Source: a virus
Reading direction: 5' to 3' (one strand)
Length of the DNA: 42,281 bases
IMG/VR virus record: IMGVR_UViG_3300032240_001128
Location: 1-42,281 of that record
In this document: piece after piece, positions 24,752 to 33,422 of the stretch
Layout: each line of letters opens with the position of its first letter
How positions within the stretch are numbered: the stretch's first letter is position 1
Notes under the pieces: generated by a model
Database searches by the model: none
What the model was told of the DNA's origin: nothing
What the model saw: only the letters and a program-made list of their open reading frames with translations
Program-made: the position numbers and the translations under genes

Positions 24752-25751
24752 GAATGGACTCCACGAAGGGCGCGAGGTGAACGGGTGTGTCGGAGCCGTA
24801 GTGCGCAAGCATGGCGCGCAGGTGCTTCGGATCGAGGATGTCGGCTTCGGCCTGCCAGCCCAGCTCGGACAGCTTGGTGCCGTCGATGCAATAGGCGGCG
24901 TCCTGACCGGGGCGCTGGGTGGTGTAGCGCATGGCGTGCTCGGCAGGCACCCCAGCTTCCTCGGCCAGCGCCTGCACCAGCTCGGCCACACTGCACACCG
25001 TTGGCCCAGCGATGTTGAGCACCGTTCCACTGGTGATGTCGCCGTCGTGCAGCCACGTGCCGACCTGCACCAGCGCCGACGCGAACTCCGGTGCTGCCAC
25101 CCACTGGCGCAGCTGCTGCCCGCCACCGTGCAGCGGCACAGGCTCGCCACGGTTCAGCAGGCTGCACGCGATGGGCATCAGCTTCTCTGCCAGCTGACCC
25201 GTTCCCCAAGCGTTGCACCCGCGCGTGATGGCATAGCGCAGGCCAGCACTGTGGCCCATCGCCTGCACTGCCAGCTCGCCCGCTGCCTTGCCTGCACTGT
25301 AGGGGCTGGACGGGTGCAGCTTCGCCTGCTCGCTGAACGCTGTGGGCACACGCCCCAGCATCAGCGCAGGGCCATACACCTCGTCCGTGGAGCAGTAGAC
25401 CATCGGCACGTTCGCAGCAGCGCACGCTGTGGCCACCACCTGCGTGCCGTAGGCGTTCACAGCCATCGCCTCGTTCGGCTCGCGCAGGCTTCGGTCAACG
25501 TGGCTCTGCGCAGCGAGGTGCAGAACCATGTGAGGCTGCGCAGCAACGATAGTCGCCAGCACCTCGTCAGGCGAGCACACGTCGCCCAGCCGCAGCTGCT
25601 GCCCCAGCGACTTGCTCACCGCGTGCCACCCAGTGGCTGCACGGGTGCGCGCATCGAGCACGTGCACGTTCTGCGCACCGTGTAGCCGCACCAGCCGCTG
25701 CACCACGTGCTGGCCGATGAAGCCCGCTCCACCTGTAACGAGCCAGCGCAT
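24738..25751 (-). CDS. RmlB-like NDP-sugar 4,6-dehydratase
   Basis: 337 residues. Extended SDR fold with TGGAGFIG at 6-13, LHLAAQSHVDRS at 78-89, CSTDEVYG at 120-127 and Tyr151-x3-Lys155 (YSAGK). The T-D-E triad together with Tyr/Lys are the catalytic residues of dTDP-glucose 4,6-dehydratases, so the enzyme looks intact; RTRAATGW rather than KLTYAGN follows strand 2, so the nucleotide or sugar may differ. The reaction makes a 4-keto-6-deoxy sugar for deoxysugar biosynthesis. No RmlA or RmlC partner is visible in the window. Start ATG 25751 overlaps the connector stop as TGATG. Confidence 0.87.
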   Translation of the reverse strand: MRWLVTGGAGFIGQHVVQRLVRLHGAQNVHVLDARTRAATGWHAVSKSLGQQLRLGDVCSPDEVLATIVAAQPHMVLHLAAQSHVDRSLREPNEAMAVNAYGTQVVATACAAANVPMVYCSTDEVYGPALMLGRVPTAFSEQAKLHPSSPYSAGKAAGELAVQAMGHSAGLRYAITRGCNAWGTGQLAEKLMPIACSLLNRGEPVPLHGGGQQLRQWVAAPEFASALVQVGTWLHDGDITSGTVLNIAGPTVCSVAELVQALAEEAGVPAEHAMRYTTQRPGQDAAYCIDGTKLSELGWQAEADILDPKHLRAMLAHYGSDTPVHLAPFVESIHASK

Positions 25752-26323
25752 CAGCTTGTCGCGTCCTTGGGAAAGATGCGCACGTAGCGCGCAAGGATGG
25801 CCAGCGCAGCAGGCGGCATCGCGCTGCTGTCCAGCGAGTAGCGATACCCGGTCATGCCCTCGCTGCTCATGCCAGCGTGGCGCGCACGGTTGAACTCGGC
25901 CACCGCGCACAGCGTGGCGGCGTGCTGGAGGTCGGCAGGCACGGTGCTGAAACCGTATGTGTACGTCACCGACACCTGCTGCCGCCCAGCTGGGAAGAAC
26001 TGCCCGCTGCCCGTTAGGCGCAGGGTGCCGGGCAGCTTGTCGATGTACCATGCGGCTGCGCTCAGCGTTGCACCAGCAGCCTGCACTGCTGCCACGCTGG
26101 CCACCGGGAACTGGCGCAGCGACAGCTCGGTGGTGCCCACCTGCTCAATGTCGTAGACCTCGGTGACGGTGGTGGACGTCAGCGCCGCCATGCCGCAATA
26201 CGCCAGCACCTGCTGGTCTGCCACGGCAACCAAGTCGTCCAGCAGCGCGTCGTGAATGGTCACGCCTGTGGGGATGCCGAGCACCCGCTTGCAGCGCACC
26301 GTGCTGGTCAGGTCAGACGCCAT
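25751..26323 (-). CDS. Head-tail connector (gp6-like adaptor)
   Basis: 190 residues from MASDLTSTVRCKR at ATG 26323 (11-base overlap with the preceding gene; ATG 26374 would add 17 residues). The layout, a helical N-terminus with TIHDALLDDLVAVADQQVLAYCG, then beta strands with VYDIEQVGTTELSLRQFPVASVAAV, and a final helical part (PADLQHAATLCAVAEFNRAR … ILARYVRIF) is that of connector complex proteins (HK97 gp6/lambda gpFII-neighbour style). It should sit below the portal. It follows the capsid gene by one gene, as expected. Confidence 0.75.
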   Translation of the reverse strand: MASDLTSTVRCKRVLGIPTGVTIHDALLDDLVAVADQQVLAYCGMAALTSTTVTEVYDIEQVGTTELSLRQFPVASVAAVQAAGATLSAAAWYIDKLPGTLRLTGSGQFFPAGRQQVSVTYTYGFSTVPADLQHAATLCAVAEFNRARHAGMSSEGMTGYRYSLDSSAMPPAALAILARYVRIFPKDATS

Positions 26324-26828
26324 CGAGTTCACCTGCGCGCGGGCCACGCCGATAGCGATACCCAGCGTTCCCACGCTCGTGCGCCTTGCGCCGCTCCCGC
26401 GCAGACAGGTTGCACGCTGCCAGCCCCTTCTCCTCCAGCAGCCGGATGGTGGTGCGCCACTCGCTGTCGGTGATGCCGCTGGTGCGCACGAGCTGTCCCT
26501 TGTCCTGCCACTCGTCGGTCAGCGCGGCGAAAATGGCGCGCTGGCTGGGCGTGGTCAGCTTCGGCTTGGCGTCCTCCAGCTTCTGCATCCACGCGGCAGT
26601 AGCGTCCTGCCAGCCGAGGCGCACAGCGCGCTGGAACGCCTCGTCACTGGCGAGGAACAGGGTGTGCGCCACCACGCCGTCCATCTCGATGGCGCGGCTG
26701 TCGGTGGCCTCGGTGTAGGTTGCGAACGCGATGGGCTGCGCGTCCCCGTGGTCAGCATCCTTGTCGTAGCGGCGCACCACGTGCCGATAAGCCGTGGCGT
26801 CAGGCGGGGTTTCCAGTAGTGCGCTCAT
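26313..26828 (-). CDS. Winged-helix-like hypothetical protein
   Basis: 171 residues. Residues about 90-160 suggest a winged helix: TPSQRAIFAALTDEWQ, then QLVRTSGITDSEWRTTIRLLEEKG (likely recognition helix), then a basic beta wing (RERRKAHERGNAGYRYRRG). The N-terminal 80 residues are acidic/aromatic and unassigned. The gene is the first after the capsid terminator and has both a GCGTGATA box 24 bases upstream and a strong GGAGG site, so it starts a transcription unit. Regulator or structural protein are both open. Confidence 0.6.
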   Translation of the reverse strand: MSALLETPPDATAYRHVVRRYDKDADHGDAQPIAFATYTEATDSRAIEMDGVVAHTLFLASDEAFQRAVRLGWQDATAAWMQKLEDAKPKLTTPSQRAIFAALTDEWQDKGQLVRTSGITDSEWRTTIRLLEEKGLAACNLSARERRKAHERGNAGYRYRRGPRAGELDGV

Positions 26829-26851
26829 AGTCTGGCCTCCAGCCGGGACTG

Positions 26852-26859
26852 TATCACGC
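26852..26859 (-). promoter_or_regulatory. Recurrent GCGTGATA box after the capsid terminator
   Basis: GCGTGATACAGT on the minus strand, 24 bases before the winged-helix gene and 54 bases beyond the capsid terminator. If the terminator stops most transcripts, a start site is needed here, which makes this box the best placed candidate for a promoter function. Confidence 0.45.
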
Positions 26860-26912
26860 TGCGCGGGCTACTGCGCACCACCCGCGCAGCTGCGCACCAC
26901 CACTGTGCACCC

Positions 26913-26957
26913 TAAAAAGCGAGGCACCCGCCACAGCGCAAGCCGTGACGGGTGCCC
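26913..26957 (-). terminator. Rho-independent terminator after the major capsid gene
   Basis: On the minus strand GGCACCCGTCAC (26956-26945) pairs with GTGGCGGGTGCC (26934-26923) over 12 bp with one G-U pair and a 10-base loop, followed after three bases by TTTTT (26918-26914). It lies 21 bases past the capsid stop codon. Confidence 0.88.
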
Positions 26958-26977
26958 GTTTGCCCTGTGGGCAGCCG

Positions 26978-27985
26978 TTAGGCGTTGGCGCTGATGCCAG
27001 CGAGCACGGACGCGCCCTTGGAGTTCGCGAGCACCACCGCGCCGTCCCAGTAGATGTCGAACTGGTCGAACTGGGAATCGGTGGTCGCAAGCGGCATCAT
27101 CGTCATGGGCGTCAGCTCTTCGAGGTAGGCGTGACGCTTGTTGACGACCACCAGCGCAGTGGTGGGGTTGGTGACCTCACCGGAGAGCTTGGTGATGGCG
27201 CTGCCCGACCAGCCGAGGTCGTCGCGCATACCCGTGGACACCACGATGGGCACGCCGTCGTAGGTGCGCACGCGGAAGCCCGCCGCGATCTCGGTTTCGT
27301 TGATGAACTGCTGCTGCGCCTGCAAGGCGGCGTTGAGCTTGCGGATGCCCTTGAACGAGCCGTAGATGACGAGGTCGGAACGGTTGCCCGCACCGCGCAC
27401 CGCGTCGATGGCTTCGTCCAGCTTGACGAGGGTGAGCGAGCCACCAGCGCCAGCCGAGGTCTGGGCAACCACCTGCCCCGACACCGCGTTGATCAGCGTG
27501 AGCAGGCCGTTCATCATGTTGGCGTCGCCGCTGGCACCGCTGTCGCCGATGAAGATCGCGGACTCCAGCGACTCGTTGAAGTCGTCGGCCTTCTGCATCA
27601 TTTCCTCAGCGAGGATGTCGATGTAGGAGCGTCCACGCGCGCGCATCTTGCGGGTCACCTTGCCACGGGTGGCGAGCGTCGCGTAGGTGAACGACACCTG
27701 CGCATAGCTGCCAGTGCTCTCCACGACCGAGTCGGTGTCCGCCACCCACACGTCCGCCACCGCCATCGCGCCAGCGGTGCGGCGGTTGATGATGGCAGCC
27801 GAGCCGGAACCGGGCTTGCGATCCATCGTGCCGAGCGCGCCGAACTCACGGATGGAGAGCTGCTGGATGATGCGGTTGGTGAAGTTCTGAACAAGGCTGG
27901 TGCCAGCGTTGCTCACGTTGATGGAGCGTTCGAACGCCCCACGGCGGGCGGGGTCAAGCCCAGCCCAGACGGTCAGGTTCGACAT
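26978..27985 (-). CDS. Major capsid protein (HK97 fold type)
   Basis: 335 residues. The order (NFTNRIIQQLSIREFGALGTM, an N-arm-like start; SYAQVSFTYATLATRGKVTRKMRARGRSYIDILAEEMMQKADDFNESLESAIFIGD, the spine-helix and E-loop region; later MNGLLTLIN, LVIYGSFKGIRKLNAAL, and GFRVRTYDGVPIVVSTG) follows that of HK97-like capsid proteins. It comes directly after the protease/scaffold gene, carries a strong GGGGAGG site at the end of that gene and ends in a terminator, all consistent with high expression. I see no obvious N-terminal delta domain, which matches a separate scaffold. Confidence 0.88.
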   Translation of the reverse strand: MSNLTVWAGLDPARRGAFERSINVSNAGTSLVQNFTNRIIQQLSIREFGALGTMDRKPGSGSAAIINRRTAGAMAVADVWVADTDSVVESTGSYAQVSFTYATLATRGKVTRKMRARGRSYIDILAEEMMQKADDFNESLESAIFIGDSGASGDANMMNGLLTLINAVSGQVVAQTSAGAGGSLTLVKLDEAIDAVRGAGNRSDLVIYGSFKGIRKLNAALQAQQQFINETEIAAGFRVRTYDGVPIVVSTGMRDDLGWSGSAITKLSGEVTNPTTALVVVNKRHAYLEELTPMTMMPLATTDSQFDQFDIYWDGAVVLANSKGASVLAGISANA

Positions 27986-27988
27986 GGC

Positions 27989-28438
27989 TCAGACCTCCCC
28001 AAAGGTGTCGTTGATGATGCCGTCGGCGAAGGCGGCGGTGAGCAGGCTGCGCAGGTCAGTCTCAAGCTCAGCGCGGGACTGGAGCTTGTGACTGTCGCGG
28101 CGCTCGGCCTGTGCGCGGGCGACCTGCACCAGCGCGCTGTCGGTGCCGAGCGTGCGCTCGACGGAACGGATGAGGGGCGCGTGGCCACCGACATCGGTGT
28201 GGCGCGCAGCGTGCGGGCTGTGAGCCACGCCAGCGCGGCCAGCGGCGGTCAGCGCGCGCTCCAGTTTGCGATTCGCAGCCTCCAGCTGCTCGCGCAGGGT
28301 GGTGGCCTCGTCCTTCTCGGTGGTGGTCGGGGCGACACGCTCCACCAGCTTGCCGATGGCACCGTGGAGTTCGCCGATGGCGCGCTCCATGCTGTCAAGG
28401 CGCTTGGTGTCGGTCGCCGTGCTGCTGTTGTCAGTCAT
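27989..28438 (-). CDS. Scaffold protein from an internal in-frame start
   Basis: In-frame ATG 28438 (Met671 of the protease gene) is preceded by GAGGAAAACGCC, a good ribosome binding site with 7-base spacing. Starting here gives a 149-residue protein: an acidic N-terminus, a coiled coil (MERAIGELHGAIGKLVERV, LREQLEAANRKLERAL) and a basic C-terminal helix region. It would be the counterpart of lambda Nu3 inside gene C. The start is inferred from sequence only. Confidence 0.65.
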   Translation of the reverse strand: MTDNSSTATDTKRLDSMERAIGELHGAIGKLVERVAPTTTEKDEATTLREQLEAANRKLERALTAAGRAGVAHSPHAARHTDVGGHAPLIRSVERTLGTDSALVQVARAQAERRDSHKLQSRAELETDLRSLLTAAFADGIINDTFGEV

Positions 28439-30448
28439 GGCGTTTTCCTCGCTGGTGGTTGATGGCAGTTCTGCGCTTACAGCGGCGTCTGACTGGCTGG
28501 TTGCAGTAGAACCCTGCGAGCCAGCGTTGTCAAGCCCCGTATCACCCGAGCGCAAGGCGGGTGGTTCCTTGTCGAATCGTGCGTAGAGCGCGGTGAGCTT
28601 ACGGTACACCGCCTCTTTTTCGTCGGCAGGCAGGTCTACTCCGCCACGTGCGCCCAGCAGCGCGCCCATCGCGGCGGCTACCCCACGCCACACGATGTGG
28701 ATGCTGCCGTCGATGACCTTGGCGAACGCCAGTTTGTAGCTGCCACGCACCTCGGGTGCGCTCTCGTCGTACCATGCGTGTACGCTTGCGAAGCGCCGCC
28801 AGTTCGGCGGGTCGCCCAGCACTGCATTTGCATCGCTGGCATCCCAGCTCCACGGGGTGTTTTCCGGTGCCAGCGGGAACTGCGTGTTTCCGCTGGCAGT
28901 GCGCTCCGCGTTCTCTGCGTCGGCCTCGGCCTGCGTGGCGGGCGCGTGCCCCGGCGCACCGCCCGCCATGATGTCGTCAGTGGTGCCCACTTGGTACGCA
29001 TCGCAGACGTACTCGTGGTGAGCGGCGAACCCGAACTTCTTGCACCAGCCGTCGCGCGTGTAGTATTCGCAGCGGTTGCACACCTGCGTGCCGATGTTGC
29101 TGTAGCGGTAGTTAGGTGCGTCAAGGAAGGTGCCACGTGTGGCAGCCGCCTCGGTTGCGCTCTCGTCGGTTGCCATCGGTTGCTCCGTGCTGGGGGTGGT
29201 GGTGGCTGCGGCAGCCGCTTCGGCCTTGGCATCATCGAACGGGCCGCCCACGACCCACGCCGCACAGGTGCGCTTCGCGCTACACTTGAAGTCGAACGCC
29301 TCGCAGAAGCCGAACGCGCCCTCGCGCTCCACCTCGGCGGCATCCGGGCCACCGATGCCCTGCGTGATGCAGTTCTGCACCTTGGTGGTGGTGTTGAACA
29401 GCGAGCAGTTCCCGCACACCATGCTGCGAGCCTCCTCCACCGTGGCCTGCCACGCCTGCGCCTTCTTGTCCCAGAAGTCACCGGGGTTGTCAGGGTTGGC
29501 TGGCCCATAGCCAGCACGGTCAATCGCGTGCTGCCTGTTGGCGAGGTTGGTGGGGATGTCCTGCGTAGCCACCGGACAGCTATCGCCCTCGGCGACGGTG
29601 CCGTTGGCCTCGGTTTCAGCCTCGTCAGCGTCGTCGTCGCCTACCACCACCGTCACAGCATCGCGCTGCACCAGCCCGCCGAGGTTGGCGGCAGCACGTG
29701 CAGCTGCGCTCTCCAGCGCGTGCTGGGGAAGCGCGCGCGCGGCGCTGAACGCTTGCGTGGTGCTACGGTGCAGCCCACCGATCCAGCTGTCCGGATTGCT
29801 GGGGCGGCGCGTCACAGCAAGGTGGTCGAGTTCCACCGCCTTGATGAAGATGCGGTCAACCTCGTCATTTTCGTTGGTGGTCACCTCGGCGTCGGTGAAC
29901 CATCCACCGATGCTCATGCCCACCACCTGCCCGCGCTCCACCGCCTGCATCAGCGCCTGCGCCTTCGGGTGGTCGGGGTACAGCTCCACGCGCACAGCCA
30001 GCCGATAGCCGTCCGCCTGCCCCTTGGTTCCGCCGTCGCGCACCACCATGCCCTGCTCAACGCGGGCCTCCACGGTGCGGCCCATCACGTCCATCCACTC
30101 GTCGTCGTTGTGCGCAGGCACATACGGAACACCAGCGGCCATCTGGAGCGCCATCGCATCCAGCGCCTCGCGGGTCATCTCGGTGCCGTGCCAGTCCACG
30201 CTGGTGCTGCTGGCGATGCCCTCCAGCACCATCGGACGCGCGGCATCAGCTTCGCCACCAGCCATACGTGCAGCCGCACCTGCGCCGGGTGCAGCTGGCG
30301 CATCCCGCTGCACGACCAGCGCGCCGGAAAACACACCCTGCATCGGCAGGCGGCACCGCCCAGCCCACACTCGTTTCCCGTCACGGTCGCCCGTGTAACG
30401 GAGGTCGATGTGGTGCTCGGTGTTACCCACAGGGACGGTCACGCGCAT
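27989..30448 (-). CDS. Prohead protease fused to cysteine-rich and scaffold domains
   Basis: 819 residues. Residues about 72-225 are an HK97-type prohead protease: PAHN with His113 and GMSIGG with Ser179 as likely catalytic pair, plus LDHLAVTRRPSNPDSW. Two cysteine clusters follow: C345/348/360/382/389/395 and C457/460/469/482, resembling small iron-sulphur or zinc knots seen in some phage proteases. Residues about 535-625 carry a domain typical of phage proteases (AYKLAF… WRGVAAAMGALLGARGGVDLP). Residues 671-819 form a scaffold: a coiled coil and a basic C-terminus. The protease would cut scaffold and capsid termini during head maturation. The domain order is clear; cofactors are inference. 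Confidence 0.85.
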   Translation of the reverse strand: MRVTVPVGNTEHHIDLRYTGDRDGKRVWAGRCRLPMQGVFSGALVVQRDAPAAPGAGAAARMAGGEADAARPMVLEGIASSTSVDWHGTEMTREALDAMALQMAAGVPYVPAHNDDEWMDVMGRTVEARVEQGMVVRDGGTKGQADGYRLAVRVELYPDHPKAQALMQAVERGQVVGMSIGGWFTDAEVTTNENDEVDRIFIKAVELDHLAVTRRPSNPDSWIGGLHRSTTQAFSAARALPQHALESAAARAAANLGGLVQRDAVTVVVGDDDADEAETEANGTVAEGDSCPVATQDIPTNLANRQHAIDRAGYGPANPDNPGDFWDKKAQAWQATVEEARSMVCGNCSLFNTTTKVQNCITQGIGGPDAAEVEREGAFGFCEAFDFKCSAKRTCAAWVVGGPFDDAKAEAAAAATTTPSTEQPMATDESATEAAATRGTFLDAPNYRYSNIGTQVCNRCEYYTRDGWCKKFGFAAHHEYVCDAYQVGTTDDIMAGGAPGHAPATQAEADAENAERTASGNTQFPLAPENTPWSWDASDANAVLGDPPNWRRFASVHAWYDESAPEVRGSYKLAFAKVIDGSIHIVWRGVAAAMGALLGARGGVDLPADEKEAVYRKLTALYARFDKEPPALRSGDTGLDNAGSQGSTATSQSDAAVSAELPSTTSEENAMTDNSSTATDTKRLDSMERAIGELHGAIGKLVERVAPTTTEKDEATTLREQLEAANRKLERALTAAGRAGVAHSPHAARHTDVGGHAPLIRSVERTLGTDSALVQVARAQAERRDSHKLQSRAELETDLRSLLTAAFADGIINDTFGEV

Positions 30449-30518
30449 GGCATACTCTCCGGTCGGTTTGGTGCGCCTCGCAGCGTCTGGGGTGTTCTAC
30501 CACCATGCTGGCTTTGCA

Positions 30519-33392
30519 TCAACCCTCGCCTCCGCCCGGAGCCAGTGCAGACAGCGCCACGGCGCTGCCGTTGGCCACCTCGGCACCCGTCCAGAACACC
30601 AGCACACAGCGGCAGTGACCGAGGCACAGCGTGTCCTCGCCGGGGCGGCGCTGTAGGTCACCCAGCCGCACGAAGCCCTGCGCGCCCTCGGCATCGCAGG
30701 TCGGGCAGCTACGCCCACCCGCGTTCACCCACTCAACCCACCACTCGACGGGCTGCTCGTTCACCGTGGTTACCGTGGCGTCCAGCGCATCGGTCAGCTC
30801 GCGGTTCGACAAGCCTACCAGCAGCCCGCTCCAGTTATCAATGCGTGCGGCCTGCGCGGTGAACGTGTCGCGCACCACCTGCACCACCTCGTCCATCGTG
30901 TCACTGGGGTCAACGTCGGTCACACGGCTGCGCTGCACCAGCGTGGCGCGGTTGAGCACCTCGCGGCACCGGGTGCGCAGCGTACCCACCAGCCCGCTGG
31001 GCTGCGCGAGCCACCCCATCGCCTCCTGCCAGTAGGTGCGTGCGTTGGTGCGCCACTGCGTGTCAACGGGTGCCATCGTGAACCGCTCCGCAGCGTCGTG
31101 GCCCAGCTTGGCGGCGCGCAGGTACAGCGGCTCAGTGCGTGCTGACCAGTCGGCCACCAGCTTGTCCAGCTCGGCCTCCACCTGCACCTGCGCACGACCC
31201 GCCTCTGCGATGTCCAGCACACCGTCAGCACCGTAGGACGCCGCCACGCTGGCCTGCACCAGCGCGCTGGCGCGGTCGTACAGCTCTGCGACGGCGAGGT
31301 TGTATTCGGCCACCACCTCGGCCAGTGCGCGCAGGTTGAGCGTGCGCATACCAGCGAAGCGACCAGCAGGCTGCCAGTCGCTGGGCAGCCACTCGTTCAC
31401 CTCGGCGCGTGACAGCGCAGCGCGCAGCTGCACAGCGTCACCCCACACAGCTCGGCCCTGCCTGCTGTGCTCGCAGTGCTCGCCACACTGGTGCAGCTCG
31501 TGGGCGTCGTCTACGCTGCCTGCTGCACGGTTGGCGTCCACCTTGGCTTTCTCCGCATCGAGCAGGTCTTTCATGTGCCGCTCGCCACGGTCGCCCACCG
31601 CCAGCCACTTCACCTGAGCCACCACCCCAGCCAGCAGGTGGTCGCCTGCGTGCCTTGCCACCCACGCCTCACGCAGCCGGATGGCTCCCTCCTCCGTCCC
31701 ATCGCGCGGTGCCATGCTGCCACCCCGCTGCACGATGGGCAGGAGCTTGGCATACTGGCTGTTTCCGCGCACGTTGCCACCCTTGCGCCAGATGCTGGGG
31801 TAGTCCTTGCGCAGCGCCTCGGCGTAGTCCACGTCGAACAGCTCCCACTGGCTGTTCCGCAGGCTGACAGCCTTGTTCTGGCCTGCTGCCGGGAAGTTCG
31901 TTGGGTCAGTGTCACCCACCGCCTTCACCAGCGGTGCAGCCGTGTTCGCGTCGCTGGTGGCAGCGCCGTCCGTGGTGCCGTTGGCGGCTGCGTAGGTGTT
32001 CGCGGGTGCCTGTCCGTTGACCAGCTGTGCCAGCGGCATCGGCCCCATATTCGTGTCCACCGTGGGGATGTCCCCGCCATCCACGGGCAGCAGGCCGAGG
32101 TCGGCGCGCACCTCGTTGACGGTCATGACGCCACGCTTCACCAGCACCTCGCTGGCCTGCGCCAGCTGGAGGCGCTGCTGCGGGGTAAACGGCTGCTCGC
32201 GGTCGAACGCGAAAACCACCTTGCCCACGGCTTCGCGCGGCAGCAGGCGCGGCAGGATTTGCGTGTTGATGCGCGCCTGCACCAGCTCCAGAATCGGGGT
32301 GAGCAGGTGGCTGCTGGACACATCCAGCTGAACGTGCGCGGTGGCGCGGGTGACGCCCTCACTCTCACCAAGTTCTACAGGCTGAACGCCGAACACGCGC
32401 CAGATGATGCGGCGCATGTTGTCCACCACCTCCAGCAGCTGCAAGTCCTTCGAGGTGCGCCGAAGCTCAATCCACTTGGCGTCAATGCCACCAGCCTGCG
32501 GGCTGGTGAGCACGCGCAGCTTCTGGTCTTTCCCACGCAACACCTGCAAGTCGGCGCGCGCACGCTCGGCGGCTGCGCCTGCCACCCCGCCCAGCACCAG
32601 CAGGCCGGGCGGAATCTCGTCAGCGTCCAGCGACAGCATGGCGTGCTCGCTGGCCAGCAGCGTGGTGATGCACTCGTTGATGATGGTGTCGAGCAGCGGA
32701 AGCCCGAGGTTCGACCGGGTGTTCTTGAACAGCGAGAAGTATGCCAGCCGCTCGGGCGGCACGGGGATGACCTGTGCAGGCGTCTGCACTGGCGTGCCCA
32801 CCTCGCGCTCCTGCTCGTAGCGCAGTAGCACCCCGTGCTCGTCGGTCACGGGGAACCACGTGCTGCCAAGCCACGGAACCAGCTCTTGCAGCTCGCCACG
32901 TGACCCAGATGCAAGCTCCAGCACGCCTGCGTCGTAGATGAGCAGGTCGGTGACCATCTTGGTCATGACCTCCTGCCACGTTTCGCCGTTACGGTTCGGT
33001 ACTGCCAGCCAGTTACGCGCCTGCTTCGCGTAGCCAGTCAGCGCCGAAAACTCCTCAGTGTGGCGCGGGTCGGTGGTGGGCTTGATGTACCAGTCCCACG
33101 TGGCCACCCGGCGCACAATGCTGTCCACGCACGCGCGCACATCCGGCGAGCTTCGGTACAGCTGCCAGTATTGAATCGGCATCAGGTTGCGATGCACGGT
33201 GTAGAAGCTGTAGTGCCCAGCGCCACCGTAGAACCCACCGGGTGGCGAGTCGAACGCCTGCGTGAACCCCAGCCGTTCGCGTGCGCTCGGCGGGCGGGCC
33301 TGCTTCATTGACAGCCAGCCGCCTGCCTGCGGAGCAGGCGCACTGCGGCCCACCTGCACACTCGTCATCGGCACCAGCTTGAACTCGGCCAT
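30519..33392 (-). CDS. Portal-MuF fusion protein
   Basis: 957 residues from ATG 33392 (GGGAGG site). Residues about 60-450 look like a portal (DUF935-type style: RSSPDVRACVDSIVRRVATWDWYIKP, LPLLDTIINECITTLLASEHAM, FGVQPVELGESEG, FTPQQRLQLAQASEVLVKRGVMTVNEVRADLGLLPV). A linker and a domain of unknown role (about 500-620, DYPSIWRKGGNVRGNSQYAKLLPIVQRGG) follow. The C-terminus is MuF-like: helical bundle, then C896-x2-C899 and LGHCRCVLVFW with C923, C927, C929, the H-x-x-CRC type signature of phage head morphogenesis proteins. The portal part forms the DNA channel; MuF parts enter the head and may be ejected. The fusion of both is unusual. Confidence 0.85.
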   Translation of the reverse strand: MAEFKLVPMTSVQVGRSAPAPQAGGWLSMKQARPPSARERLGFTQAFDSPPGGFYGGAGHYSFYTVHRNLMPIQYWQLYRSSPDVRACVDSIVRRVATWDWYIKPTTDPRHTEEFSALTGYAKQARNWLAVPNRNGETWQEVMTKMVTDLLIYDAGVLELASGSRGELQELVPWLGSTWFPVTDEHGVLLRYEQEREVGTPVQTPAQVIPVPPERLAYFSLFKNTRSNLGLPLLDTIINECITTLLASEHAMLSLDADEIPPGLLVLGGVAGAAAERARADLQVLRGKDQKLRVLTSPQAGGIDAKWIELRRTSKDLQLLEVVDNMRRIIWRVFGVQPVELGESEGVTRATAHVQLDVSSSHLLTPILELVQARINTQILPRLLPREAVGKVVFAFDREQPFTPQQRLQLAQASEVLVKRGVMTVNEVRADLGLLPVDGGDIPTVDTNMGPMPLAQLVNGQAPANTYAAANGTTDGAATSDANTAAPLVKAVGDTDPTNFPAAGQNKAVSLRNSQWELFDVDYAEALRKDYPSIWRKGGNVRGNSQYAKLLPIVQRGGSMAPRDGTEEGAIRLREAWVARHAGDHLLAGVVAQVKWLAVGDRGERHMKDLLDAEKAKVDANRAAGSVDDAHELHQCGEHCEHSRQGRAVWGDAVQLRAALSRAEVNEWLPSDWQPAGRFAGMRTLNLRALAEVVAEYNLAVAELYDRASALVQASVAASYGADGVLDIAEAGRAQVQVEAELDKLVADWSARTEPLYLRAAKLGHDAAERFTMAPVDTQWRTNARTYWQEAMGWLAQPSGLVGTLRTRCREVLNRATLVQRSRVTDVDPSDTMDEVVQVVRDTFTAQAARIDNWSGLLVGLSNRELTDALDATVTTVNEQPVEWWVEWVNAGGRSCPTCDAEGAQGFVRLGDLQRRPGEDTLCLGHCRCVLVFWTGAEVANGSAVALSALAPGGGEG

Positions 33393-33422
33393 CAGAACCT
33401 CCCGCGCACCGCGCACGCCCCA

